The notes: generated from the letters alone by a model not told the origin. Positions 43,800 through 55,089 are shown, numbered from the stretch's first letter. The stretch: 64,000 nucleotides of DNA from Aradus depressus (GCA_963662175.1 OY759214.1:7688001-7752000); one strand, 5' to 3'. Numbers and translations: made by a program.

Positions 43800-43827
43800 A
43801 AATTAAATAAATAGTAAATAACAAAAA

Positions 43828-43870
<43 letters not shown>
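43800..43870. repeat. (TAA)n microsatellite
   Basis: About twelve TAA triplets at 43832-43868 in AT-rich sequence. Confidence 0.85.
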
Positions 43871-44119
43871 AAATAATGAACAAAAAGTAATCACAATAAC
43901 CTTATTATATTGGTGAGAAAACAGTGCCAAGAAAATAAAAATTAAATCTGTGAAATAATAAAATACTGTTTTTATATAAGAATCAAGACTTTTATGTAAA
44001 CTGTATTTATTTTATTTTATTTTGAACAATGAGGAAACAAATTCGATTCCCAATAAAAGGTTTCTTTAAACATTAATATTCATAACTAAATGTTTAATTG
44101 AATCTATTGCATTTAAGAT

Positions 44120-44295
44120 GTAGGATCCTCACACCAGACTGAAAAGACAAGAAATGTACAGACGATACAAAGACTACTGGACAAAAGATCAAAATTAACT
44201 CGGAGAACAAAACGAATAATATTCAAGGCAATACTGAAACCTTTGTGGACGTAAGGACTTGAACTATGGGGTTCTGTCAATGCTGGTATTAGAAC
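44120..44295 (+). mobile_element. Jockey-like LINE thumb fragment
   Basis: The frame reads LLDKRSKLTRRTKRIIFKAI then LKPLWT, a TAA stop, GLELWGSVNAGI. This matches the post-reverse-transcriptase 'LL..RSKLs...K..iyKaiLKPiWTYGi.LWG' segment of Jockey-clade LINEs, with one in-frame stop. Only about 55 residues survive. Confidence 0.65.
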
Positions 44296-44545
44296 TTAAT
44301 ATACGATATATAGTATCGTATTAATAATAAATAAATTGTAGAAAATGAACTAATAGAATATCGTTTATTATACATCGTATATTAATGATAAATAAATTGC
44401 AAAAAATAAACTAATACAATATCGTATATTATATATCTATATTAATAGTAAATAAATTGTAGAAAATACACTAATACAATATCGTATATTAATAGTAAAT
44501 AAATTGTAGAAAATAAATTGATACAATTATATTAATAAATAACAT
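44296..44545. repeat. AT-rich tandem repeat around 'aataaattgtagaaaat'
   Basis: About four imperfect copies, 45-70 bp apart, of a unit reading 'taataaataaattgtagaaa' ... 'caatatcgtatattaata'. It leads directly into the empty SINE target site at 44541. Confidence 0.7.
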
Positions 44546-44625
44546 TTTCAGGATATTTCCGGAAATTTATACGTCGTTTTCTCATGTCACAATTTACGAA
44601 TTATAGAAAACAAAATAAAATAAAG
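44543..44625 (+). repeat. Direct repeat of 43731-43815 (empty SINE site)
   Basis: About 85 bp, 'aacattttcaggatatttcc' to 'cgaattatagaaaa', matches the sequence following the SINE at 43731-43815 with a few substitutions. Here no SINE interrupts the target. Confidence 0.85.
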
Positions 44626-45060
44626 AAAAGTAAAATCAAATAAATAGTAAATGACGAACACAATTTAGGGTCTACATAGGTACCCTGACATTTTTTTAGG
44701 GTCTCGCATCCAAAGGAACCCTATTGTTCTGTCTGTCCTTTTTTTTCAAGTCAATATTTTAAGTTTTTTTAAATTAAAATAAAAACTATAGCGCATTCAA
44801 TCCTTGCAATGAAAAATCCTTCCTACAATAGCCTCCTTGTTACATTTCCAACAAAACGCCCCTTCACACTGATTTCAATATTCCCTTTGTGAACCGAATT
44901 AGCTAAATCCAGGTACAAAGAATTATATTCCTCCTTTAGTACCCACTTTAATCCTCTAGTTCGTGTCCTCCCGTTTGCCACACTTCACGAACGACGGTTT
45001 AAGCGCCAATGGCTTAGAGACCTCAGATCAAGCAGTGACAGTGATTAGCCATATATGAGT
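44626..45060. other. Intronic stretch, retroposon remnants
   Basis: 44650-44770 is an inverse relative of 42780-43030. The rest is unique-looking sequence without frames. Confidence 0.4.
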
Positions 45061-45202
45061 GCGTCTCAGGAGGAGTCCCCACTGGCTGATTTCTCCTGTC
45101 GACGTTTTGACATTGTCCTTTTTTTTCTCCCTCAGCACATTTCCTTGTTGCATATATTCTTTATACAGTTGTAAATATCTCTTTGCAAATAAAAAAAAAA
45201 AA
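45060..45202 (+). mobile_element. Retroposon 3' end with poly(A), second copy
   Basis: Homologous to 16030-16178: 'ccccactggctgatttctcc', 'cgttttgacattgtcc', 'acagttgtaaatatctcttt', ending in about 14 A. Confidence 0.65.
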
Positions 45203-46060
45203 TTGTAAGAAAATATATTAAAAAACGAATCCCCTTTAAGCTAATTATTTTTTCACCTATATTTAAATTACTATTACGGAAAATATTTGAATTTTTTCAA
45301 CCAAAAAACAATGTTTCAAATACAAATGGCAATGGCAAGATTTTAAGTATTTAAAAAATAACTCCCCGTTCATTGTTCTTTGATTATTATTGTTTTATAA
45401 GATGTACTTAGGATAAATGCAAACTACAGCATAATTGATCAATGAAGTGCATTGTTGCAGAACGTTAAATAGGTACTTATGTTAATGACTGAGAATGGTA
45501 CTTATTCTAGCAGTCTATCACTACAGTTATGGCTCCACATTTATAATTGTATAGCCGAGGTTTACAATGGTACAAAGTGGGCTGAGTACAACCCACATAT
45601 GCCCAGTGCATCTTTATATTTTGTCTCCCATCTTTGTAGTTGAGACTAGGCGACTGTCATTTTGTGTTCCTTGACCGGAGCCATCTGTTCATATTTCCTA
45701 TTACAACTATTGACGTCTATTCGCTCGTTAAGCACAGTGATAGCCAACATTAACAAACATTCAAACATTCTTGTGTTACAAAATACAGTCAGATTTCAAT
45801 CGATAATAACTACGAGACTAATAATGCGATAACAATGGTTGAGGTCACAATAGATAGAGCATGTCTGTACGTGTTTGTTGTGCAGTGTTTGTTTTGCCTG
45901 AGACGTTATCGGACTACTGTAGGCGCCGGCGGATGATTGTTGAGAATTAGCGTTGTGTAAAATTAGAAATTAGTGTATTTAGATAGGAAGTTGATTCGGG
46001 TGTCATTGTGAAGAGCTTGAGGAGCACTGCTAGGACTCAAAGTGAAACAATAAAAATATT
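45203..46060. other. Intronic stretch, no gene seen
   Basis: Unique-looking sequence with intermediate GC content between 45500 and 46030. No exon with splice sites or transposon end is recognised. Confidence 0.4.
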
Positions 46061-46231
46061 CAAATGGACTTGAAAATAAAATAAAACTGGTTTATTTAAT
46101 ATGTTGTCTAATTTCACTAACTATATATACATGGGAGTACTTTCGGTATTTCTACCATCCTCAGCCAAAAGCATAAGAGATAAGACAACATATTAAATAA
46201 ACCAGTTTTATTTTATTTTCAAGTCCATTTG
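46061..46231. repeat. Perfect 49-bp inverted repeat (hairpin)
   Basis: 46061-46109 and 46183-46231 are perfect reverse complements, beginning CAAATGGACTTGAAAATAAA. They are separated by 73 bp. No target duplication is evident and no coding capacity exists. It could be a small foldback element or a stable hairpin in the intron transcript. Confidence 0.92.
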
Positions 46232-46351
46232 AATTATTTCACAATATCTCTGCAATTATGTCAGTTTTCATTTCAATAAAAATATTCGCCGAAATATATG
46301 TAAAAATCTGTATTAAATTGAAAATTGCTAAAAAATTAAAGAGGTCGTCTC

Positions 46352-46550
46352 ATGTTAATTTCTGGTTGTTTCCCATTCATTAATCTCTGGTTGGTTCTCT
46401 TCCCTCCCACCAACCCTCCTTTTTTTTCGCAATATTTCGTAGGCTCCTTCCTCTATCAAACCATATCTTTCCAAAAGCCCTTCTACATCTTCCAAATGCT
46501 CCAATTAAAATCCCATATCCATCAGAAAGTCACCAGATCCTCCTCCCTTT
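46352..46550 (+). mobile_element. LINE C-terminal remnant preceding the minisatellite
   Basis: The frame contains LKSHIHQKVTRSSSL followed by RTTTYHNSFLMQANSLCNSL, the latter already inside the first 94-bp unit. This resembles the 'tRss.lf..RTtyy.nSFl.r..rLWNsLP' C-terminus of many LINE ORF2 proteins. Later units read LWNSLPL, restoring the conserved Trp. Clade not assigned. Confidence 0.55.
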
Positions 46551-49500
46551 CCCACAGGACAACCACCTACCACAACTCCTTCCTTATGCAGGCTAACTCC
46601 CTCTGCAACTCTCTTCCTCTCCAGATCCCGTCCCTCCTCCCTTTCCCACAGGACAACCACCTACCACAACTCCTTCCTTATCCAGGCTAACTCCCTCTGG
46701 AACTCTCTTCCTCTCCAGATCCCGTCCCTCCTCCCTTTCCCACAGGACAACCACCTACCACAACTCCTTCCTTATCCAGGCTAACTCCCTCTGTAACTCT
46801 CTTCCTCTCCAGATCCCGTCCCTCCTCCCTTTCCCACAGGACAACCACCTACCACAACTCCTTCCGTATCCAGGCTAACTCCCTCTGGAACTCTCTTCCT
46901 CTCCAGATCCCATCCCTCCTCTCTTTCCCACAGGACAACCACCTACCTCAACTCCTTCCTTATCCAGGCTAACTCCCTCTGCAACTCTCTTCCTCTCCAG
47001 ATCCCGTCCCTCCTCCCTTTCCCACAGGACAACCACCTACCACAACTCCTTCCGTATCCAGGCTAACTCCCTCTGGAACTCTCTTCCTCTCCAGATCCCA
47101 TCCCTCCTCTCTTTCCCACAGGACAACCACCTACCTCAACTCCTTCCTTATCCAGGCTAACTCCCTCTGCAACTCTCTTCCTCTCCAGATCCCGTCCCTC
47201 CTCCCTTTCCCGCAGGACAACCACCTACCACAAATCCTTCCTTATCCAGGTTAACTCCCTCTGCAACTCTCTTCCTCTCCAGATCCCGTCCCTCCTCCCT
47301 TTCCCGCAGGACAACCACCTACCACAAATCCTTCCTTATCCAGGTTAACTCCCTCTGCAACTCTCTTCCTCTCCAGATCCCGTCCCTCCTCCCTTTCCCA
47401 CAGGACAACAACCTACCTCAACTCCTTCCTTATCCAGGCTAACTCCCTCTGCAACTCTCTTCCTCTCCAGATCCCGTCCCTCCTCCCTTTCCCACAGGAC
47501 AACCACCTACCACAAATCCTTCCTTATCCAGGTTAACTCCCTCTGCAACTCTCTTCCTCTCCAGATCCCGTCCCTCCTCCCTTTCCCGCAGGACAACCAC
47601 CTACCACAAATCCTTCCTTATCCAGGTTAACTCCCTCTGCAACTCTCTTCCTCTCCAGATCCCGTCCCTCCTCCCTTTCCCACAGGACAACAACCTACCA
47701 CAACTTCTTCCTTATCCAGGCTAATTCCCTCTGCAACTCGTTCCCTCTCCAGATCCCGTCCCTCCTCCCTTTCCCACAGGACAACCACCTACCTCAACTC
47801 CTTCCTTATCCAGGCTAACTCCCTCTGCAACTCTCTTCCTCTCCAGATCCCGTCCCTCCTCCCTTTCCCACAGGACAACAACCTACCACAACTTCTTCCT
47901 TATCCAGGCTAATTCCCTCTGCAACTCGTTCCCTCTCCAGATCCCGTCCCTCCTCCCTTTCCCACAGGACAACCACCTACCTCAACTCCTTCCTTATCCA
48001 GGCTAACTCCCTCTGCAACTCTCTTCCTCTCCAGATCCCGTCCCTCCTCCCTTTCCCACAGGACAACAACCTACCACAACTTCTTCCTTATCCAGGCTAA
48101 TTCCCTCTGCAACTCGTTCCCTCTCCAGATCCCGTCCCTCCTCCCTTTCCCACAGGACAACCACCTACCTCAACTCCTTCCTTATCCAGGCTAACTCCCT
48201 CTGCAACTCTCTTCCTCTCCAGATCCCGTCCCTCCTCCCTTTCCCACAGGACAACAACCTACCACAACTTCTTCCTTATCCAGGCTAATTCCCTCTGCAA
48301 CTCGTTCCCTCTCCAGATCCCGTCCCTCCTCCCTTTCCCACAGGACAACCACCTACCTCAACTCCTTCCTTATCCAGGCTAACTCCCTCTGCAACTCTCT
48401 TCCTCTCCAGATCCCGTCCCTCCTCCCTTTCCCACAGGACAACAACCTACCACAACTTCTTCCTTATCCAGGCTAATTCCCTCTGCAACTCGTTCCCTCT
48501 CCAGATCCCGTCCCTCCTCCCTTTCCCACAGGACAACCACCTACCTCAACTCCTTCCTTATCCAGGCTAACTCCCTCTGCAACTCTCTTCCTCTCCAGAT
48601 CCCGTCCCTCCTCCCTTTCCCACAGGACAACAACCTACCACAACTTCTTCCTTATCCAGGCTAATTCCCTCTGCAACTCGTTCCCTCTCCAGATCCCGTC
48701 CCTCCTCCCTTTCCCACAGGACAACCACCTACCTCAACTCCTTCCTTATCCAGGCTAACTCCCTCTGCAACTCTCATCCTCTCCAGATCCCGTCCCTCCT
48801 CCCTTTCCCACAGGACAACAACCTACCACAACTTCTTCCTTATCCAGGCTAATTCCCTCTGCAACTCGTTCCCTCTCCAGATCCCGTCCCTCCTCCCTTT
48901 CCCACAGGACAACCACCTACCTCAACTCCTTCCTTATCCAGGCTAACTCCCTCTGCAACTCTCTTCCTCTCCAGATCCCGTCCCTCCTCCCTTTCCCACA
49001 GGACAACAACCTACCACAACTTCTTCCTTATCCAGGCTAATTCCCTCTGCAACTCGTTCCCTCTCCAGATCCCGTCCCTCCTCCCTTTCCCACAGGACAA
49101 CCACCTACCTCAACTCCTTCCTTATCCAGGCTAACTCCCTCTGCAACTCTCTTCCTCTCCAGATCCCGTCCCTCCTCCCTTTCTCACAGGACAACAACCT
49201 ACCACAACTTCTTCCTTATCCAGGCTAATTCCCTCTGCAACTCGTTCCCTCTCCAGATCCCGTCCCTCCTCCCTTTCCCACAGGACAACCACCTACCTCA
49301 ACTCCTTCCTTATCCAGGCTAACTCCCTCTGCAACTCTCTTCCTCTCCAGATCCCGTCCCTCCTCCCTTTCCCACAGGACAACAACCTACCACAACTTCT
49401 TCCTTATCCAGGCTAATTCCCTCTGCAACTCGTTCCCTCTCCAGATCCCGTCCCTCCTCCCTTTCCCACAGGACAACCACCTACCTCAACTCCTTCCTTA

Positions 49501-50290
49501 TCCAGGCTAACTCCCTCTGCAACTCTCTTCCTCTCCAGATCCCGTCCCTCCTCCCTTTCCCACAGGACAACAACCTACCACAACTTCTTCCTTATCCAGG
49601 CTAATTCCCTCTGCAACTCGTTCCCTCTCCAGATCCCGTCCCTCCTCCCTTTCCCACAGGACAACCACCTACCTCAACTCCTTCCTTATCCAGGCTAACT
49701 CCCTCTGCAACTCTCTTCCTCTCCAGATCCCGTCCCTCCTCCCTTTCCCACAGGACAACAACCTACCACAACTTCTTCCTTATCCAGGCTAATTCCCTCT
49801 GCAACTCGTTCCCTCTCCAGATCCCGTCCCTCCTCCCTTTCCCACAGGACAACAACCTACCACAACTTCTTCCTTATCCAGGCTAATTCCCTCTGCAACT
49901 CGTTCCCTCTCCAGATCCCGTCCCTCCTCCCTTTCCCACAGGACAACAACCTACCACAACTTCTTCCTTATCCAGGCTAATTCCCTCTGCAACTCGTTCC
50001 CTCTCCAGATCCCGTCCCTCCTCCCTTTCCCACAGGACAACAACCTACCACAACTTCTTCCTTATCCAGGCTAATTCCCTCTGCAACTCGTTCCCTCTCC
50101 AGATCCCGTCCCTCCTCCCTTTCCCACAGGACAACAACCTACCACAACTTCTTCCTTATCCAGGCTAATTCCCTCTGCAACTCGTTCCCTCTCCAGATCC
50201 CGTCCCTCCTCCCTTTCCCACAGGACAACAACCTACCACAACTTCTTCCTTATCCAGGCTAATTCCCTCTGCAACTCGTTCCCTCTCCAG
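46545..50290 (+). repeat. 94-bp minisatellite, about 40 units, with higher-order dimers
   Basis: Unit starts 'cccacaggacaaccacctac' at 46551, 46645 and 46739, giving a 94-bp period. Two variants dominate. Type A has CTACCTCAACTCC and ctctgcaactctcttcc. Type B has CTACCACAACTTC, GCTAATTCC and aactcgttccc. From about 46.55 to 47.65 kb A-like units with private variants predominate. From about 47.68 to 49.8 kb A and B alternate as 188-bp dimers. The last five units or so are B only. Each unit contains two pyrimidine-tract-plus-CAG sequences on the plus strand. In the cyclase transcript it would be purine-rich intron RNA. Confidence 0.95.
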
Positions 50291-50440
50291 ACTCGCACTA
50301 TTCCAACTATTCATTTAAATCTCTTTCTTTTCCAGTAGCTGTTAACTCAGAAAACCTCTCATTCCTAAGACTAGCGAAATCCTATGTGAAAGTTATCGTC
50401 TTCCAATAACTCTCTCACTATATAGAGGGTTGTGTTATAG
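50291..50440 (+). mobile_element. LINE 3' end following the minisatellite
   Basis: After the last unit the LINE-like frame continues as NSFPLQTRTIPTIHLNLF to a TAG near 50337. A 3' untranslated stretch follows ('taactcagaaaacctctcat', 'gttatcgtcttccaataact') that is homologous to 59070-59150. The minisatellite therefore sits inside the end of a LINE copy. Confidence 0.55.
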
Positions 50441-50639
50441 GAGCCGAGCACTACAAGTCCACCAATCACCTGATATAACAATTGATTGGTCTGCCCAGAA
50501 GGATGGACGGAAGTTTGAAGAGCTTTCGATCGCCTCTTGAGCCAGTTTCAGAGAGGCACATCTCCCCATTCTTATTAGGGCTGTCTGCAACCTACCTCTC
50601 CATCGTTACCACTCCCCAAAAATCACAAACCAAATGGAA

Positions 50640-50790
50640 AAAAAGTAGTCGGCAAATCACTATAATGTACTTCCCCAGCGCAAATTATTCAACAATACAA
50701 TTTCCTTCCATCTAGTACCCCCTTCTCTTTGGCCCATTTGGCTGAAAATCAATAGGTGTCGTCCATAGGTGTTACAGGACACATGTTCCC
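50640..50790 (-). repeat. Family D repeat fragments
   Basis: 'gtcggcaaatcactataatgt' and ACTTCCCCAGC at about 50668 mark the reversed 3' end; 'ggcccatttggctgaaaatc' at 50740 is an internal piece. The middle is deleted. Confidence 0.55.
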
Positions 50791-51114
50791 ATTTCTTCTC
50801 TTATAATGGAAAAGTGGCTGATGTTTGTGGTACAGAAGTAAGAATGCCCTTCTCTCTACTAGCCGTCTAACTTACATACCTGAAGGACCACATTCAGAAG
50901 CGGCTCTATGGGGGGGGATGAAATGCCTGCAAATGCTACCCCCAGCCGCCACTGTTTCGAACTATATATTAATGTTTAATGTTAATTTTTGCTTCTTTGA
51001 TCTAACGCCCAACTCCACCAGAAAATATAAGAATTCTATGCAGATAGCTCTATTTTCAAGCTCTGAAATTGACAACTGCTTAACCTTAATTTATCCTGAC
51101 TTATTGCTGCTTAC

Positions 51115-51420
51115 CTTTGAGTAGAACTGATTGGCAGGGAAGTTAAATGCGGTGGAAGCAGTGAGAGCCAACTGAACTGCAGTTATAGCGGAGGCAGCAG
51201 CCAGGCCCACCTTGGGGGAGAATGCAGTGTGAAGTGCAATCAAGAGTGGGAAGATGAGAAGTGGGCCGCCAGGGAGACAGAGTGCAGTGAGGGCGAGAAG
51301 GGCGGCGAAGTGAGCGGCGGGAGTGAGTGGAGGCGGTAAGAAGGGAGCCGCTCCTGTCACAGTCAGCAGAAGAGCCAGACAGCAGGCCAGGTAGAGGCAA
51401 GGCAAAGGACGCCAGGTAAC
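51115..51420 (-). CDS. Ac76E: Adenylate cyclase exon B (first membrane bundle)
   Basis: A 306-bp, 102-codon, phase 0-0 exon. It has a tgtttcag acceptor above 51420 and an AAG|GTAAG donor at 51115. It encodes VTWRPLPCLYLACCLALLLT and several further hydrophobic segments, including AALLALTALCLPGGPLLIFP and VGLAAASAITAVQLALTAST, ending FNFPANQFYSK. It has very few charged residues and would hold membrane spans 2 to about 5 of the first six-span bundle. Membrane sequences evolve fast in this family, so identity rests on position and phase: exon A in phase before it, exon C in phase after it. GC content is well above the intron background, as for the other exons. Intron lengths are about 6.1 kb upstream and 8.7 kb downstream. 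Confidence 0.88.
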
Positions 51421-51617
51421 CTGAAACAGAGGAAATAAAACTGGAGGCGCTGTGTCGATAAACTTGAGTAATTGGTTACTAATCCCTTCTAAGTTACTTG
51501 TGCCCGAAGGTGTGGGACCTTTCATGTTCTATGTTCCACATCTTCAATAGGGAAAATAGAAATTTAAAAATAATACAAATTCACAGAACCTTCTAGCACA
51601 CTCAATACATAATTACA

Positions 51618-51896
51618 GGTTCGAAACTCGGCTGAGGCCCTTAGTTTATTTTCTCTGGGAGGTAAAATAAACTTAAGCACGCCATCCTTCGGATGGGACG
51701 TTAAGCTATGGTCCCGAGCCTGTTCGATGTTCAGGTACTCGTTAAAGACTCCTACCCTAGGTGAATAAAAATTTAGGGTTGGCAAAATTTAGGACTCCCA
51801 TAGTAGAGTCGGGCTCATGTTTACCAGAGAGACGGAAGAGCGCTCTGGTAGTAGGCGATATGACCTCGTAGTTAAAGCCCGGGCATGAGTCATAAT
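51618..51896 (+). mobile_element. SINE, 5'-truncated, 200 bp from exon B
   Basis: Begins in box B (aggttcgaaactcgg), passes through the common body, and ends 'gcccgggcatgagtcataat'. Same orientation as most copies; antisense to the cyclase gene. Confidence 0.85.
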
Positions 51897-52194
51897 AACT
51901 AACTGACATAATTTCGGACATGGCTGGTTTCGATTCGAAACGTGATTCTTCGTTAGTTTCAATACCTACCAATATGGACTAAGTGGCTTTAGAATGAAAA
52001 CAGAAATACCACCTGAGTAACAATAAATATTTATTATTTGCAAAAATATATATAAATATAGTAAATAATAATAATAAAATAAATAAATAATTAAAATAAA
52101 AAATACATTTCACAAAATAAATGATTAGAGGCGAGGATTAGAAGTTAAAAAAAATTATATTCTAAAAAAAAAAGAAATTAGGGTGCAAGTCGTG

Positions 52195-52650
52195 TGTGAA
52201 TCACAGAAAATGAACTTCCCCATCACGAATTAATCAATTAAGTCTTTGCGACCATTTTGACTAATAATCAGTAGTTACCTTACATAGGAACTTCTTCTGA
52301 AATCTCATACACATTTCCATGTCGATAAATTCACGGCAATTATTATAGTTTTTGCGTTAAGCCTCCTCCTTAATCTCCCTTAATCTCACTTTCGCCGATT
52401 TGGCTGAAAATAAATTAAAGGAATCTGGATTCACAAATAAAATTTGTGTCAATAATTTTCTTTTATCAGCAGTTATCATGTTCACAGACGTACATTTATC
52501 AATTTTCAGCAGAATCGGCTGAAGGGAACGAGAAGTTCAGAGGGAGGGACTCAACTTAAAAACCGCAATAATTGCCGATGTTATGAATATATCGACATTT
52601 CCGTAAAATCCGCTGAAGCAGGGGATCGACTCAAAAACCCATCACCGGGG
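52195..52650. repeat. Family D repeat pieces in both orientations
   Basis: 52195-52500 is a minus copy ('tcacagaaaatgaacttccc', 'tttggctgaaaataaa', 'tatcagcagttatcatgttc'). 52500-52650 is plus-oriented ('ttttcagcagaatcggctga', 'aattgccgatgttatgaata'). Confidence 0.5.
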
Positions 52651-52765
52651 ATATTTTTGAATTATTCTCAAGTAAGCCTTGAAAAATATATCATTGGCCA
52701 TTATTTTTTTCTCAATTTTCTGCAACACTATTATTCTCCTCATATCCATTATGTCGTGGAAATTA

Positions 52766-53450
52766 TCATATATATAAAGCTGAAAATGTCTGTGCGTTGT
52801 ACCGCTATAACTCACGAACGGCTTGATGGATTTGATTAATTTTTTTTTTAATTTGTTCGTCATCGTCTGTGGAAGGTTATAGGCGTATTAGTACCTCAAT
52901 ATCTGGTCCATCCCAGCATCCACCCACGCAATCTTTCTAACTCAAAAACCACTGCAATGATTAATGAGGAATCTTTTTGAATAGATAAGTTTTATCTACC
53001 GGAAGGTTAAGGTCTATTTTTTTATCAACCCCTGGTCCATCCCAGCATCCATTCACGCAATCTTTGTAACTTGAAAACCATTGCAACGATTAATGAGAAA
53101 TCTTTTTGAATAAATTAGTTTTAGCTCCAGGATGGTTGAAGTCTATGTTTTAATCAACCTGGTGGTCACAAGCGTTCTCAAGTACGCACTGGCTAGGACG
53201 TCCACTGATGCTAAGTATTCACTAGCTGTGGTTTCCGCCGTTGAATGGCGCGTACTAGCCATGGTGCCCAGGGGTCCTTAAAACTTACTAGCTGGGATGT
53301 CTGCCGTTGAAGGACTATAAGCGTTATTCCGTATGAATAATTGAAAATTATAACATCATGAATGTACTATTGAAGAATTGAAATGGATTCGAACGAGAGA
53401 TATTAGGAGAAAAGTCAAAGTTCCCCGGGCAACGCCGGGTATTACTGCTT
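52766..53450 (+). mobile_element. Helitron-like non-autonomous element
   Basis: Starts TCATATATATAAAGCTGAAA with 'tcacgaacggcttgatgg' shortly after. Contains two tandem copies (period 129 bp, starts about 52905 and 53034) of a 'ggtccatcccagcatcca' unit. It ends with a GC hairpin CCCCGGGCAACGCCGGG and TATTACTGCTTA. A TC start, 'aacggctggatggattt' phrase and a GC hairpin close to a CTRR-type end are features I associate with insect Helitron-like repeats. The expected CTAG terminus is not clean, so this is tentative. Confidence 0.5.
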
Positions 53451-54126
53451 AAAATATGAAATTATTCATTATAAGAGGTAATTCTTTAAAGAGTTTTAGT
53501 CCCTAATTTTCACCTGAAATTCTTCCCTCACCAACGTCTCGATAGAGTTTACAGGAGTAATATCAATAATGATGATAAGTTAATAGAATTGTACAGATCT
53601 TGCAATGGCTGCCCGTCTGATATTCCTGTCAGATAAGACAAAATACACATGGCCTCTGAGTGGAATTAGAATGTTTCGATCCAAACACTAAATTCAAGTG
53701 GTTTTTTGTAAGATTCCATCTGATCTGAATAGCTAAAAGTTGTAAGAATTGATCCATAGTAGGGATGAGTATCGATGGCAAATGGTTTAACAATATTTTC
53801 GACGCCTTATATTCGATTGTTCTGTATCGATGCTTTCCTGCTATCGATGATTTTGAATTGACGGTTATTCATTTGAAATTTTGATGAATATTTGATGAAG
53901 TTATAGATAAGAAATATAAACTATTGACATATTAACATTCTGTTTATATAAATATAATGAAATAAAAGCTGAAGTCCATTGAAACGTTCAACGAAGGGGG
54001 GTGTCTTGCGATCAAATTACCCACGTTATTATGTTTATTATATGCAAAAATTTAAAGTCTATGAGTATCGAGGATTAACGTAAGCCATTATTAACTCTAA
54101 CCCTGATTAACTAAGCTATATATCTC
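53451..54126. other. Intronic stretch, no gene seen
   Basis: Unique-looking AT-rich sequence between exons A and B on the gene strand. No exon or element ends recognised. Confidence 0.4.
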
Positions 54127-54380
54127 TGGTGTTTGGGCAAAAGGGCTTATGTCAGAATAAGTCTTGTGATACAAAGGACAAGTGCATTTAAATATTTTTA
54201 CCTGAATGTTGGAATATTTTACTTTCTTTATATTTAATACTTTCATTGAAATAATATTTCAAGTAACATAAATGTGTTTTACCCGATTTGCAGGAATTTT
54301 TCAAACCTTCAGAAATTCCTCTCCTAAAATTCAGATTTGCTGACTTTGAAGCCCTTTTGCCCAAATACTGTAGATATATA
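54127..54380. mobile_element. MITE 'ggtgtttgggcaaaaggg', copy 2
   Basis: Ends CTGGTGTTTGGGCAAAAGGG on the left and the complement of CAGTATTTGGGCAAAAGGG on the right. The interior is the inverse of 20617-20878 ('aagtaacataaatgtgtttt' against 'aaaacacatctatgttactt'). TATATA-like bases flank both ends. Confidence 0.7.
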
Positions 54381-54743
54381 ATATGAAAGTTAATTAGAAT
54401 TAATGTGAATAAGGGTTAAAGTTAACCAGCGTTAAAGTTAATCATGCTTCAAGTTAATCTTTCAGAGGTAGCCAGTATCTACGTATCAAACATCAGTGCT
54501 TATATTCTGAAGGAGGCCTGTTGATAGCCAATAGGCTGAAGGGAAAGATTTTTCTTTTTTATCTCAAAAAATTTGATATTTTTTGTTGAAAAAAAAAATA
54601 ATAAATTGCGGTTAAGTTATATTATTTTTTCAGAAAAGATCCATCATTCAATATACATGGAAAACATTTTTAAATATATATAGGCAATCTATTAACACGT
54701 ACATTTGGCCATGCCCATATTATACTGCAAGTTAGTTAGTTAT

Positions 54744-55086
54744 TAAGACTCATGCCCGGACTTTAACTACGAGTTCATATCGCCCACTACCAGAGCCCTC
54801 TTTCGTCACTCTGGTGGACATGAGCCCGACTCTACCTACTATGGGAGTCCTAAATTTTGCCTACCCTAAATTTTTATTCACCTAGGGCAGGACAACGGCA
54901 GACTTTTAACGAGTACCTGACGTACAGGCTCGGGACCATCAATTAACGCCCCATCCGAAGGATGGCATGCTTAAGTTTATTTTACACCCCAGATAAAATT
55001 AACTAAGGGCCCCCTCGGCCGGGTTTCGAACCCACGATCTTGAGCTCAGAAGGCAAGCACGCACACCACTGAGCTACCGGCACCCT
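54744..55086 (-). mobile_element. tRNA-derived SINE, full length, diverged
   Basis: Reversed copy from 'ttaagactcatgcccggact' to 'tgagctaccggcaccct', with box B as the complement of GGTTTCGAACC region. Small insertions ('ctacctac', 'acaacggcagac') mark an older copy. Confidence 0.85.
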
Positions 55087-55089
55087 CTT

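Noticed and set aside
46545..50290. CRISPR-like array or protein-coding repeat domain
   Set aside because: Units are contiguous without spacers, the context is an insect intron, and a 94-bp period breaks the reading frame at every unit.
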